From Streptomyces endophytica (GTDB lineage: Bacteria; Actinomycetota; Actinomycetes; Streptomycetales; Streptomycetaceae): DNA of 64,000 nucleotides. Below are positions 26,507 through 35,164 of this stretch, piece after piece; positions within the stretch are counted from its first letter, which is position 1; each line of letters begins with the position of its first letter. The notes beneath the pieces were generated by a model, which did not search any database, was not told the DNA's origin, and saw only the letters and a program-made list of their open reading frames with translations. Position numbers and translations under genes: made by a program. The stretch lies in the NCBI RefSeq assembly GCF_026153355.1, contig NZ_CP110636.1:5208001-5272000 (forward strand). Reading direction: 5' to 3'.

Positions 26507-29501
26507 CCGCACCGCCGCCCCCGCCCTCCAGGAGGAGCTGCTGCGCCGGGCACGGGAACGCGCCGCGGCCCGCACCGCCACCGGCCCCGGTTCCGCCGAC
26601 CGCGGCCCGGCACCGCTCTCCCGCGCCCAGCACCGCATGTGGCTGATGGACCGGCTCGGTCACGACGGCGCTTCGTACAGCGTGCCGTTCGCCACCCGGC
26701 TGCGCGGCCCGCTCGACGTCGACGCGCTGGCCTCCGCACTGACCGGGCTCGTCCGCCGGCACGAGATCCTGCGCACCCGTTACGTACAGCGGAACGGCGA
26801 GCCGTGCCAGGAGGTGCTCCCGGCACCCGAGTCGATCGCGGTGCCGGTGGTCCCGGCCGACCCGGCGGAGGCCGCACCGCTGCTGGCCGCGGAGGCCCGC
26901 CGTCCGTTCGACCTCTCCGCAGGGACCGTGCCCCGCGCACTCGTCCTGCGACACGGCCCACAGGACCACACCGCGCTCCTGACGTTCCATCACATATCCC
27001 TCGACGGACCGTCCTTGGAGATCGTGGCGGAAGAGCTCGGCGCGCTCTACGAGTCCGCCGCCCGCTCCCGGGAAGCCGCCGCCACCGTGGCCGGATCCGG
27101 CCCCGCACAGCGGCAACCGCAGCCCCCGTCAGGGCCACATCCGCAGCCCCGACCGCCCCAGTACGCGGACTTCGCCCGGCACGAACACCGAGCCGCGGGC
27201 GACCGTCCCGACGAGGGCCTGCGGCACTGGCACGCCCTCCTCGACGGCGCCACTCCCCCGCGACTCCCCGGCCCCGCGCACCCGCCGGCCGACCTCACCG
27301 CCCGGCCCACCGGATCGCACACCACACCGCTCGCCCCCGAGGTGCCGGCCGCCCTGCGCGAGCTCGGCCGGCGCCACCGGGCCACGCCGTTCACCGTGGC
27401 GCTCACCGCCGCGTTCGCCGCCCTGCGCCGCGGTACCGGGCAGGACGACCTGGTGATCGGCATCGCCGGTACGCACCGCCGGGGAACGGCCATGCGCGGA
27501 CTGGTCGGGCTGTGCGTCAACACCCTCCCGCTGCGCGTCGACACCTCCGGTGACCCGTCCTTCGGCACGCTGCTGAAGCGGGTGCGTGCCGCCCTGCTCG
27601 ATGCCCAGCAGCACGCCGACGTACCGTTCGACGTCATCGTGGACCGGCTCGGCGCCGCCGCGCGGGGCGCGGACGGAACGTCCCTGGTGCGGGTGACCGC
27701 GGACGTCCTCGGCGCGCCGACGACGCTGCGTCTGCCCGGGACGGACGCGGAGTACGTCGAAGTCGGCGTGGGCGAAGCCAAGTTCGACCTCTCCTTCGGC
27801 CTCGTGGACACCGACCGGCCGGCCGCCCTGGTCCAGTACCGCCGCGCCGTACTGGACGAGAAGGCGGCCACCGGCCTCGGCGCCACCTACGCGGCCCTCC
27901 TGACCGCACTCGCGACCGCCCCGGACGACCTGCCGCTCTCTCAACTGCCCGACGCGGAGGGGGTCCAACTACCCTATGCGGCCGCTGAGTTGGATGAGAG
28001 CGACACGCACCCGGCCGAACGGATCCTGCGCTCCCACCCCCATCTCTCCGACGCCGCGGTGGTCTCCCCTCCCGGCGGGCCGCTGCTCGCCTACGCGGTC
28101 CTGCGGGAGATCGGGGGCCCGTCGCCCGCGGAGCTCCGCGCCCACCTGCGGGACCGCCTGGCACCCGACCTCGTACCGGCCGCCGTCACCCTGCTCGACG
28201 TCCTCCCCCGCGCCGCCGACGGCACGGTGGACCCGGCACGCCTTCCCGGTCTCCCCTCGCTGCCCGCACCCGAGGGACCCCACGCCGACGCCGTACGTGA
28301 GGGCTTCGCGGCGCTGCTGGGCCGCACGCCCGCCCCGGACGACGACTTCTTCGCGCTGGGTGGCCACTCGCTCGCCGCCGTCCAGCTCGCCGAACGCCTG
28401 CGTCGTGCGCTGACCCTGCCCCTGACCGGCCTGGACATCATGCAGGCCCGCACTCCCCGCGCGGTCTCCGCCCTCCTCGACGTGCGTGCGGCGGAACGCG
28501 CCGCCGCGTCCCTCCGGCCGGCCACCCGCCCGGGGCAAACGGAGCGCACGAGCCGGACAGCGGCGGGACGGTCGGGTCGCGCGCGGACGGGCACCGTACT
28601 GGTCACCGGCGCCACCGGCGGCGTCGGCAGCTTCCTTCTGCGGGAACTCGCCGCCCAGGGACGCCCCGTACTGGCCCTGGCCCGTCCCGAATCCGCGCAC
28701 CTGGTCGCGGCGGACGGGGTGGACGTCGTCGAGGGCGACCTCACCGACCTCGACGGGCTGCGCAAGGCCGTCCGGAGCGCGGACGCCGTCATCCACGCGG
28801 CCAGCACCTTCACCCGTCCCGAGGTGGACGTGGCGGCGCTGGACGCCATGGTGGACGCCTGGTCACGGGGCCCGTTCGTCTTCGTCAGCAGCGTGGACGC
28901 GTACGGGCATCCCGACGGCGGTCGGGTGGCCGAGGAGTCCCCCTCGCGCGAACCGCTCAGCCCCTACGGCCGGGCGAAGCTCGACTGTGAGGCGCGGCTG
29001 CTCCGGGCGGCCGGCACCGCGGGGCGGGGCGGCGCGAGCGCGGTCCGTTCCCCGCTGGTCTGGGGCCCGCACGACCGACTGCGCGACCAGTTGCGCTGGG
29101 GCGCCACCGGAGTGCTCTACCAGGCGATCCGCGAGGGCCGGCCGCTGGCCGTCCCCCGTCCGGGCGCCGGCGGCCACGGCTGGTACGGCGCCGCCTGGGT
29201 GCACGGCGCGGCGCTGGCCCGAGCGGTGGTCTCCTGCCTGGACGCCCCCGTCCACGGCGTGGCCAACGCCATCAGCGGCCACGTCTCCTGGCAGGACCTC
29301 GCCGCCGAGCTCTCCCCACTCCTTGGCGTAGCAGGTGAGTTGGAGGAATCGGACGAGGTCCACCCCGACCTGAACCACCACTGGCATTACGACTCCGACC
29401 GCCTGGCACGCTCCCTGCGCCCCCTACCCGGCGAAGACCTCGCTTCGGTCCTCGCCTCGATGATCACTCCGTCCCTGGACCGGCAGTCCACTGGAACATG
29501 A
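26496..29501 (+). CDS. NRPS-like protein: condensation, truncated adenylation lobe, carrier, SDR reductase
   Basis: About 1,001 residues from ATG 26496 (GGAGG upstream). A complete condensation domain ([15 protein letters not shown] at C1, HHISLDG active site near residue 167, ending about 480) is followed by a small adenylation C-lobe. That lobe lacks A1-A6 and its A10 reads [10 protein letters not shown], without the catalytic Lys. A PCP then has [21 protein letters not shown], with its Ser near residue 625. Last is an extended short-chain dehydrogenase domain ([16 protein letters not shown] nucleotide loop, [14 protein letters not shown] catalytic pair). The assembly could condense a substrate delivered on the preceding carrier protein and release or modify it reductively. 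No adenylating enzyme is encoded nearby, so loading in trans is inferred. Confidence 0.85.
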   Translation: MATDRTAAPALQEELLRRARERAAARTATGPGSADRGPAPLSRAQHRMWLMDRLGHDGASYSVPFATRLRGPLDVDALASALTGLVRRHEILRTRYVQRNGEPCQEVLPAPESIAVPVVPADPAEAAPLLAAEARRPFDLSAGTVPRALVLRHGPQDHTALLTFHHISLDGPSLEIVAEELGALYESAARSREAAATVAGSGPAQRQPQPPSGPHPQPRPPQYADFARHEHRAAGDRPDEGLRHWHALLDGATPPRLPGPAHPPADLTARPTGSHTTPLAPEVPAALRELGRRHRATPFTVALTAAFAALRRGTGQDDLVIGIAGTHRRGTAMRGLVGLCVNTLPLRVDTSGDPSFGTLLKRVRAALLDAQQHADVPFDVIVDRLGAAARGADGTSLVRVTADVLGAPTTLRLPGTDAEYVEVGVGEAKFDLSFGLVDTDRPAALVQYRRAVLDEKAATGLGATYAALLTALATAPDDLPLSQLPDAEGVQLPYAAAELDESDTHPAERILRSHPHLSDAAVVSPPGGPLLAYAVLREIGGPSPAELRAHLRDRLAPDLVPAAVTLLDVLPRAADGTVDPARLPGLPSLPAPEGPHADAVREGFAALLGRTPAPDDDFFALGGHSLAAVQLAERLRRALTLPLTGLDIMQARTPRAVSALLDVRAAERAAASLRPATRPGQTERTSRTAAGRSGRARTGTVLVTGATGGVGSFLLRELAAQGRPVLALARPESAHLVAADGVDVVEGDLTDLDGLRKAVRSADAVIHAASTFTRPEVDVAALDAMVDAWSRGPFVFVSSVDAYGHPDGGRVAEESPSREPLSPYGRAKLDCEARLLRAAGTAGRGGASAVRSPLVWGPHDRLRDQLRWGATGVLYQAIREGRPLAVPRPGAGGHGWYGAAWVHGAALARAVVSCLDAPVHGVANAISGHVSWQDLAAELSPLLGVAGELEESDEVHPDLNHHWHYDSDRLARSLRPLPGEDLASVLASMITPSLDRQSTGT

Positions 29502-29619
29502 AGCTTTACCGATCGGTCGACCACTTGTCGTCGCAGGTCGGATAGCTTCCCCGCATCCATTGAACGCGAAGCGCGGACTCCTCCCACCCACACCGGAGGG
29601 GTCCGCCGGGAGGCATGTC

Positions 29620-29925
29620 GTGAGTGTCAGCAACCTCTTCCGGACCGCGGCCGCACTGCCGGACGCCTGGAGCTCCCGCCCCCTGGCCGAGGTGGGAACG
29701 GCCACCGTCAAAGTGCTCCGCATGAACGAACTCCCCCTGGAGGAAGAGGCCCACCGCACACCGGAGGTACTGCTCGTCCTCGACGGCGCCTTGGCGCTGA
29801 CCGTCGACGACGTCGAGGTCACGGTGGGCCCGGGCGAGATGTACCTGGTGGCGGCAGACACCCGCCACGCCGTGCGTCCGGGCAGCCACGGCACCCTGGT
29901 GATAGTCGAAGTGCCGGAGGAGTAA
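29620..29925 (+). CDS. Small cupin-domain protein
   Basis: A 101-residue single-cupin protein starting at GTG 29620 (GGGAGG 6 nt upstream). A beta-barrel pattern is visible: PEVLLVLDGALALTVDDVEVTVGPGEMYLVAADTRHAVRPGSHGTLVIVEV. The second cupin motif retains its His (TRHAV), but the first motif has Pro/Glu in place of the usual HxH, so the metal site may be incomplete. It lies 118 bases after the C-PCP-SDR protein on the same strand and may belong to that transcription unit. Cupins of this size act as isomerases, dioxygenases or binding proteins. No specific reaction can be assigned. Confidence 0.75.
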   Translation: MSVSNLFRTAAALPDAWSSRPLAEVGTATVKVLRMNELPLEEEAHRTPEVLLVLDGALALTVDDVEVTVGPGEMYLVAADTRHAVRPGSHGTLVIVEVPEE

Positions 29926-30039
29926 AGCGGGTTCCGGCGGACGCCGCCCCCGGGATTGGCTCTCGAACAGCTCCCTGGTGTAGAACTCTCCCGATCAATC
30001 ATGATCACGTCATTCTGCGCATCACGGGGGACTCTCGGC

Positions 30040-30600
30040 ATGAAGCCAACTCAACGACTCATCAGCACGCTTGCGGTCGTCGCCACGCTCGGCGTCGGCC
30101 TCACCGCCTGCGGCCCGGAGGACGACCCCTACGGCGACGACGCCGGCTCCGGCAGTGGTGGCGCCAGCGCCTCCGCCCAGCCGTCGAAGAAGCCGGCTCC
30201 GAGCGACAAGGCCACGGACCAGGCCGACGGCCCGGGCGACTGCGGGACGCCGCCGAAGCTGCCGGCCGGGCACAAGATGGTCGAGCCCGCCGTTCCCCCG
30301 TCGAAGGGCTCGCTGTCCGCCAAGGACGCCAAGCCGGTCTGTACGCCCAACGACTGGATCTACCACGGTCAGGGCAAGGCCAAGTACTACCTCTTCGCCC
30401 AGGACGTCAAGGCGGAACTGTCCACCGGGCCGGGCCGCACGAAGTCGGTTCCGGTCGGCCAACTGTGGATGCACGCCGGTGACTGCATGACGAACCCCGG
30501 TGCCGTGAAGGCGCCCTACACCTGCTCCGGGAACATCTACGACATCACCCTGGACTCCGAGGGCCAGATCAACAGCATCAAGGAGATCTGGCACCCCTGA
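30040..30600 (+). CDS. Secreted lipoprotein of unknown function
   Basis: A 186-residue exported lipoprotein from ATG 30040. The signal peptide ends in the lipobox VGLTAC, with the Cys at residue 24. A Ser/Gly/Ala/Pro/Lys linker (residues about 30-75) anchors a small C-terminal domain containing four further Cys (GDCGTPP, PVCTPND, AGDCMTN, YTCSGNIYD), likely forming two disulfides outside the cell. The domain ends YDITLDSEGQINSIKEIWHP, a beta-hairpin-like repeat reminiscent of small inhibitor or scaffold domains. I do not recognise the family. The gene stands alone and ends before a strong terminator shared with the convergent beta-propeller gene. Confidence 0.75.
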   Translation: MKPTQRLISTLAVVATLGVGLTACGPEDDPYGDDAGSGSGGASASAQPSKKPAPSDKATDQADGPGDCGTPPKLPAGHKMVEPAVPPSKGSLSAKDAKPVCTPNDWIYHGQGKAKYYLFAQDVKAELSTGPGRTKSVPVGQLWMHAGDCMTNPGAVKAPYTCSGNIYDITLDSEGQINSIKEIWHP

Positions 30601-30614
30601 GCCCTCCCGGACAC

Positions 30615-30642
30615 GGCGCCGGCCGCAGGGTCGGCCGGCGCC
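30615..30642. terminator. Strong bidirectional terminator
   Basis: GGCGCCGGCC (30615-30624) and GGCCGGCGCC (30633-30642) form a perfect 10-bp stem with an 8-nt loop between two convergent genes. Confidence 0.75.
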
Positions 30643-30660
30643 ACCCGCGGGCTTCCGCAT

Positions 30661-31728
30661 TCAGATACCGGAGACCACCGCCACGGTGAACGGTATCTGC
30701 GGCGTTCCCGGCCCCATGGGGCCGCCCTTGTCGAACTGGGACCGCACGACGAGCGTGCGCCCGTGGCTGCGGACCAGGGTGGTCGGGATCTGCAGCGCCT
30801 TGTCGGTGACCTTGCGCTCCAGGCGCGCCGAAGCGCCGTCGTCGAAGACGTGCCAGCGGCTGATCGTGTTGGTGATGTTGTGGACGACCCACAACGTATT
30901 GCCGCGCAGCTCCAGGCCGTCGCCGTTGAGGACGTTCCCGCCGTGCAGTGCGACCCGGCGCACCGCACCGGAGCGCAGGTCGACGCGGTACAGCGTCCCG
31001 GCGGTCATGTCGACGGTCAGCAGGTAGCGGCCTGACCGGTCGGCCGTGATGCCGTTCAGCGTGACGGCGTCCGCCGGTTGCGGGCCGAGCGCGCCGGTCA
31101 GGTCGTAGGCGGTGGTCAGCTGGGCCCGCCGGCCGTGCGCGGCGGCCGCTGCCAGTTGTTGCGGGGTGACCCGGTAGAGGACGGACCGGTAGCTGTCCGT
31201 CAGGTACGCGGTCCCGTCGGGAGTGATCGCGAGGTCGTTCACGAACGACTTGGCCGACCCCGTGACGTCGAACCGCGCGACGAGTGCGCGGCTCCGCAGG
31301 TCGTAGACGGCGACGCCGGCCGTCGAATCGGTGACCCAGAGATGACCGGCACGGTCGACCTTGAGGCCGTTGGCCGTGGCGCGTCCGTCGGTACCGGCCG
31401 GCAGGAAGACCTCGGCGGTGCGGTGGCCGGGCGTTGCCTTGTACACGGCACCGGTCGTGTATGAGCCGACGTAGAGGTCGCCGCTCACCGGGTCGGCGGC
31501 GATGCCCTCGGGATAGACGCGGTCACCGGGCAGGTCGTACGCGGCGGAAACCCGGGCACGGGCGTCCTGCTGGGCGCCGGCCGGACGCGAGGCGGGCACG
31601 TGTGCCTGGGCCGTGGCGGCGACGGTGACGGAGACGGACGCGGCCGTCAGGGCCAGCGCGGCCGCGCCCAGCACATGGCGACGGCGCCGGTTGGCGCGGG
31701 ACAAGAAGGTGGATACCTCTCGGGACAA
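30661..31728 (-). CDS. Secreted beta-propeller protein (SMP-30/NHL-like)
   Basis: Read from TTG 31728 (GAGAGG 8 nt upstream), giving about 355 residues. The frame is open to 31830, but the promoter described at 31832 leaves room for a leader. A twin-Arg-like segment (SRANRRRRHVLGAAALALTAASVSV) is an export signal. The mature protein has repeated blades (YPEGIAADPVSGDLYVGSYTTGAVY, ANGLKVDRAGHLWVTDSTAGVAVYD, FVNDLAITPDGTAYLTDSYRSVLYRV, LNGDGLELRGNTLWVVHN) typical of gluconolactonase/SMP-30/NHL propellers. These fold around a metal and may hydrolyse lactones, but the substrate is unknown. The gene is divergent from a MarR regulator, with a palindrome over its promoter, so repression by that MarR is likely. 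Confidence 0.82.
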   Translation of the reverse strand: MSREVSTFLSRANRRRRHVLGAAALALTAASVSVTVAATAQAHVPASRPAGAQQDARARVSAAYDLPGDRVYPEGIAADPVSGDLYVGSYTTGAVYKATPGHRTAEVFLPAGTDGRATANGLKVDRAGHLWVTDSTAGVAVYDLRSRALVARFDVTGSAKSFVNDLAITPDGTAYLTDSYRSVLYRVTPQQLAAAAAHGRRAQLTTAYDLTGALGPQPADAVTLNGITADRSGRYLLTVDMTAGTLYRVDLRSGAVRRVALHGGNVLNGDGLELRGNTLWVVHNITNTISRWHVFDDGASARLERKVTDKALQIPTTLVRSHGRTLVVRSQFDKGGPMGPGTPQIPFTVAVVSGI

Positions 31729-31831
31729 CGTGAGCGCCTCTCGGTAGCAGATGGAGATCCAGGTCCCGGACGTCAGGACCGGAGCACCGCGCGGACCGGG
31801 AACCGCGGGGCCCCCACCGGCGATGAACACG

Positions 31832-31861
31832 AAGCTAGATTAGAACTCTAATGCTCGTCAA
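31832..31861 (-). promoter_or_regulatory. Promoter with overlapping MarR-type operator
   Basis: On the minus strand TTGACG (31861-31856) and TAGCTT (31837-31832) are separated by 18 bases. Inside the spacer lies the palindrome ATTAGA-AC-TCTAAT (31839-31852 on the plus strand). The AT-rich site stands out from the GC-rich surroundings and lies between a secreted-protein gene and a divergent marR gene. Confidence 0.65.
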
Positions 31862-31933
31862 GATTCGAATTTGCATGTAGACCCTCATTTGCGCGTGGGG
31901 TCTCCTCCTCCACACAGCCGTTACGATGCGGAG

Positions 31934-32377
31934 ATGACGTCCATGCCCGCCTCCGAGCGCCTCGGATCCTCCCTCAAGCTCGCCGAGCGGGCGCTGCAGA
32001 GCGCCAAGCACGCGGCCCTCAAGCCGGCCGGTCTGACGGTTCCGCAGTACGCGGCCCTGCTCTTCCTCGCCGAGAGTCCTGGCATCTCCGCGGCCGCGCT
32101 GGCGCGGGCCTGCGGGGTCACCCCGCCGACCATGAACACGGTGCTCAAGAACCTCCAGGAGCGCGGCCTCATCGAGCGCACCCCGCACGAGTGGCACCGG
32201 AACGTCCTGGAAACCCGGCTCACCGACCAGGGCCGGGCCGTGATGAACGACGCCGATGCGCGCGCCATCCGCGTCGAGCGCGCACTGGCCGCGGAGTTCA
32301 CGGACGAGGAGCGCGCAACGCTGGTGGCTCTGCTCGGCCGCTGCGCCACGCTCCTGGATTCCGTACGCCCGGACTGA
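31934..32377 (+). CDS. MarR family transcriptional regulator
   Basis: A 147-residue regulator from ATG 31934. The winged helix-turn-helix is at residues about 45-95 (YAALLFLAESPGISAAALARACGVTPPTMNTVLKNLQERGLIERTPHEW), flanked by dimerisation helices, and LTDQGRAVMNDADARA lies on the wing side. Length and layout are typical of MarR. It is divergent from the secreted propeller gene, and the ATTAGA-AC-TCTAAT palindrome in the intergenic region is a good candidate for its binding site, with autoregulation. The ligand is unknown. No Cys suited to redox sensing is prominent in the recognition region except ARACGV. Confidence 0.9.
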   Translation: MTSMPASERLGSSLKLAERALQSAKHAALKPAGLTVPQYAALLFLAESPGISAAALARACGVTPPTMNTVLKNLQERGLIERTPHEWHRNVLETRLTDQGRAVMNDADARAIRVERALAAEFTDEERATLVALLGRCATLLDSVRPD

Positions 32378-32388
32378 CGGCCTGGACC

Positions 32389-32407
32389 GCCGGCCCGGAC
32401 GGCCGGC
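32389..32407 (+). terminator. Hairpin after marR gene
   Basis: GCCGGCC-CGGAC-GGCCGGC, a perfect 7-bp stem 12 bases past the marR stop, probably ends its transcript. Confidence 0.5.
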
Positions 32408-32473
32408 CCGGCCGACCTGGCGCCGGCGGGAAACCCATGGCGGGGTCCCTCATCCGTCATGAGAAGCTGCAGC

Positions 32474-32794
32474 ATGTCCAAGCACCTGCGGTTCTTCTTC
32501 GAAGCCGGCGTCCCGCACACCCCGCTGTGGCCCCACGAGATCGACAGCCCGTACGGCTACCCCACCGATCTGGAACGGTTGCCGATCAGCTCGGCCACCC
32601 GCACCGAACTGACGAGACTGTGCGAGCGGTTCCAGTCCTCCATGGACTGGAAGAATCCGGCCGGCCCGTCTCCGTGGTCCAGCATGGAAAGGGAGCTCTT
32701 CGACCAGGAGTCGGACGCGGCGCTGGAAGCCCTACGGCGGGAGCTGGGCGACGACTGGCGGGTCAACGACGAGCGGGTGCCGTGGTCGTGGTGA
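32474..32794 (+). CDS. Conserved hypothetical small protein
   Basis: A 106-residue soluble protein starting at ATG 32474. It opens [19 protein letters not shown], has a Trp-rich middle ([36 protein letters not shown]) and ends DERVPWSW. Codon use has strong third-position G/C, supporting a real gene. I do not recognise the family and see no catalytic motif, signal peptide or membrane helix. Its acidic, Trp-containing character is like small proteins sometimes seen beside contact-toxin immunity genes, but no toxin is adjacent. The gene converges on the phosphotransferase-like gene, 52 bases away. Confidence 0.65.
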   Translation: MSKHLRFFFEAGVPHTPLWPHEIDSPYGYPTDLERLPISSATRTELTRLCERFQSSMDWKNPAGPSPWSSMERELFDQESDAALEALRRELGDDWRVNDERVPWSW

Positions 32795-32846
32795 CGAGGC
32801 GGAGACCTCCGGGACCGCCCCACGACGCATCACTCCGGCCCGGCGG

Positions 32847-33379
32847 TCAGCCGACGTGGGCGGCGATGGTGTGCGCGCACACCAGGGACTCGGTGCCCGT
32901 CGTGTCGACCTCCAGGTCGTAGCGCACGCCCTGGTGGACCGCATCCGCCTGCGCCGCGGCCATCCCCTGGGTGCGGTCTCCTCGTGCGACCTCCCGCCCG
33001 CGGCGACCGCACTCTCACACCTCACGCCGACCCACAACACGGCCAGATCGCCCAGCGCCTCCCGCCACCGCTGCTGGGACGCCGTTCCGCCGAGGAAGAC
33101 GTCGTCGACGATGATCCTGGCGCCCGCCCGGGCCATCGCCACGATGCCCTCCGTCCAGGCCACCTCCAGCGCCCGGAAATCCGCCCCGACGCTGACCCCG
33201 CCATCCGCGGCGAATACGATCCCCGCGTCCGACGCCTGCATCTTCGCGGGCAGGGCGTCGACGAACGAGTCACACCCGAACGCCAGCCATGGATCCGGCA
33301 ATACGGCCTGCAGACACCGAACGATCCCGGACTTCCCCGAGCTGGAACCACCGTTGAGAATGATCACCTGAGTCGCCAC
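32847..33379 (-). CDS. Chloramphenicol 3-O-phosphotransferase-like protein (frame interrupted)
   Basis: A P-loop kinase of the CPT family, which phosphorylates chloramphenicol or related small molecules with ATP. ATG 33379 begins [22 protein letters not shown], a clear Walker A. The catalytic-base region [14 protein letters not shown] and [15 protein letters not shown] follow. After [10 protein letters not shown] the frame is lost. Adding one base near 32994-32999 restores [33 protein letters not shown] and [13 protein letters not shown] with stop at 32847, giving about 177 residues, as in the family. Resistance is possible, but many actinobacterial CPT homologues have no known drug substrate. 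The break again falls in a short G/C run and is probably a sequencing indel. Confidence 0.85.
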
Positions 33380-33436
33380 CGCGCCACAGTAGGGCGCTTC
33401 CCCGACGACACGAAACGACTTTCGGCGGAACGGCGC

Positions 33437-34276
33437 TCAGGCGGCTTTCCCCAGGAACGCCGCGGTGGTCGCCACAAACCCGTCGGCGTCGTCGAGCCAG
33501 GGGTAGTGGCCCGCTCCCGGCTGCACGGCGAGCGTGGCGTCGGGGAACAGCCCCGCGAACTCCGCGACCGACCGCGGCGGGCTGTTCAGGTCGAACTCTC
33601 CGGCGAGCAGCAGGGCGGGCCCCTCGTAGGCGGCGAGTGCCGCACGCGTGGCCTCCGGGGCGAAGGCACCCTCGGCCGCGAAGAGGGCGACGGCTTCTTG
33701 ATTGCCCGGCCGGCTGGCCACGTGGTGCTGCTGCGCGGCAGTGTCCCACCGGCCGTAGAAGAAGGGCGTGATGGCGTCCCAGTCGCTGCCCGCGCCCTCG
33801 GTGATCGCCTCCAAGGCGGCGAACGCCGAGGCGAACCACGGCTCGTTTTCCCGTAGTTGCGCGAGCTCACGTCGGCTCTCCCCGGTGATCGCGATGCCGA
33901 CGGCTCGGGTACTGGGGGCGATCAGGGCGAGCTTGCCGACGCGCTCCGGGTACCGGGCCGCGTATTGCGTCGCCAGGTTCGCGCCGGCGGAGTGGCCCAG
34001 CAGATCGATCCGGGTGAGTCCGAGGTGTACGCGCAGGGCCTCGACGTCGTCGACGAGGCGGTCGCAGCGGTAGGTGGCGGTGTCCTCGGGGATCGCGGAC
34101 GCACCGGTACCGCGGAGGTCCAAGAAGATCATCTGGTGGTGCGCCGACAGGCCGCCGAGGTCGCCGAGATAGCGGGAATCCGTGGGTCCGCCCGGGAGGC
34201 AGACCACCGGCCGGCCCTCGCCCTGTATGCGGTAGGCGAGCGGGGTGCCATCGGGCGCGGAGAAGGTGAGAGGCAT
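33437..34276 (-). CDS. Alpha/beta-hydrolase (proline iminopeptidase-like)
   Basis: A 279-residue soluble hydrolase. ATG 34276 has AAGGA 8 nt upstream; the in-frame ATG at 34297 coincides with a predicted transcription start and would give a leaderless version. It has the oxyanion region VVCLPGGPTDSRYLGDLGG, the nucleophile elbow LGHSAGAN (Ser near residue 97), an acid in LAGEFDLNSP and the His in PGAGHYPWLDD, so the catalytic triad is complete. These enzymes cleave N-terminal Pro peptides or small esters. The exact substrate is unknown. The gene is divergent from a helix-turn-helix protein and separated from it by a long perfect palindrome, pointing to repression by that neighbour. Confidence 0.88.
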   Translation of the reverse strand: MPLTFSAPDGTPLAYRIQGEGRPVVCLPGGPTDSRYLGDLGGLSAHHQMIFLDLRGTGASAIPEDTATYRCDRLVDDVEALRVHLGLTRIDLLGHSAGANLATQYAARYPERVGKLALIAPSTRAVGIAITGESRRELAQLRENEPWFASAFAALEAITEGAGSDWDAITPFFYGRWDTAAQQHHVASRPGNQEAVALFAAEGAFAPEATRAALAAYEGPALLLAGEFDLNSPPRSVAEFAGLFPDATLAVQPGAGHYPWLDDADGFVATTAAFLGKAA

Positions 34277-34295
34277 GATGCGCATCCTTGCAGCC

Positions 34296-34347
34296 ATAAC
34301 CAGGTTATACAACCTGGTTATGGTAGCGAACGGGGCCGATGTATAAC
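34296..34347. promoter_or_regulatory. 26-bp palindromic operator with divergent promoters
   Basis: ATAACCAGGTT (34296-34306) and AACCTGGTTAT (34311-34321) are perfect inverted arms around ATAC. On the plus strand TTATGG (34318-34323) and TATAAC (34342-34347) are spaced 18 bp and predict a start at about 34354, exactly the GTG of the regulator. On the minus strand TATAAC (34309-34304) lies inside the palindrome. Regulator binding would therefore block both promoters. Confidence 0.7.
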
Positions 34348-34353
34348 GGTGTT

Positions 34354-35001
34354 GTGGCAGGCAAAGACAACGGGCACCAGAACGACAGCAGCCCGCACCA
34401 GCCCTCGCGGCCCCTCACCGAGGAACAGGCCGCGCGGATATTCGCCGGCATGAACGAGGTCATTCGTGCGGGCGAGGAGATGCGGACGCTGCGCACCGAA
34501 ATGATCAAGATGCTCGCCGGCTCGGGCTGGACTCAGGAGAAGATCGCCCAGCTCACCGAGATGAGCCAGCCCGCCGTGTCCAAGCAGGTGACGAAGGCGA
34601 AGCTGAGCGGCTCACCGCCCCCGATGGACCTCTCCCTCGACCAGCGCGACACCCCATGGCTCGAAGGACGCCTCTGGGGCCTCGCGGAGGAGATCTCGGA
34701 GGCCTGCTACGACACCGCGCGCTGCACCCGCTACGTCAACTCCCTTGCCCGGGGCCGGAAGCGCTTCACTCCGCAGAACGTCGATGAGCTGCGTCGCCTC
34801 GTCGAGGAGGACCTGCGGCTGCATCAATCGCTGCTGCCCGGCGGCCATCGGGAGGCCTACGACCAGATCAGCCGGGCGCTCGACGTCCCCTCAAAGGCCG
34901 CTTCCCGCACAGGTGCCGCCACCGCCACCCCCGGGTCACCCGCCGCGCGGCGAACCCTCGCCTCTCAGATCCAGCGTGAGCGACTCCGGGGCGATGCCTG
35001 A
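34354..35001 (+). CDS. Helix-turn-helix DNA-binding protein, probable repressor
   Basis: A 215-residue protein from GTG 34354. The in-frame ATG at 34339 overlaps the predicted -10 box, so a leaderless start at the GTG is favoured. A helical N-terminus precedes a sigma-like/resolvase-like helix-turn-helix at residues about 50-80 (GSGWTQEKIAQLTEMSQPAVSKQVTKAKL). The C-terminal half is helical and charged (GRLWGLAEEISEACYDTARCTRYVNSLARGRKRF), with a basic tail. I recognise no ligand domain. It is divergent from the hydrolase gene, and the 26-bp palindrome between them overlaps its own -35, so autoregulation and control of the hydrolase are likely. Confidence 0.75.
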   Translation: MAGKDNGHQNDSSPHQPSRPLTEEQAARIFAGMNEVIRAGEEMRTLRTEMIKMLAGSGWTQEKIAQLTEMSQPAVSKQVTKAKLSGSPPPMDLSLDQRDTPWLEGRLWGLAEEISEACYDTARCTRYVNSLARGRKRFTPQNVDELRRLVEEDLRLHQSLLPGGHREAYDQISRALDVPSKAASRTGAATATPGSPAARRTLASQIQRERLRGDA

Positions 35002-35070
35002 GCGCGGATCGTGCGCTTGTCGCCATGACCTGGGGAGCGACCCTCCTAGGCGGTCTCGCGCGTGGACCTC

Positions 35071-35107
35071 GGGGGGGCTCGGGGGGTCTCGGGGGCGGAT
35101 CTCGGGG
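35071..35107 (+). repeat. G-quadruplex-like G-run cluster
   Basis: Four G runs of 7, 6, 5 and 4 bases (35071-35077, 35081-35086, 35091-35095, 35104-35107) with loops of 3, 4 and 8 nt lie in the 163-base gap before the membrane protein gene. They fit the G3+N1-7 quadruplex pattern except for the last loop. The first three runs alone contain enough G for a quadruplex. Confidence 0.55.
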
Positions 35108-35164
35108 ATGCCTCAGGGTCGGTACCTGATGTAGCTCAGGGTGCCGAGTCCGTACTTTTTGATC

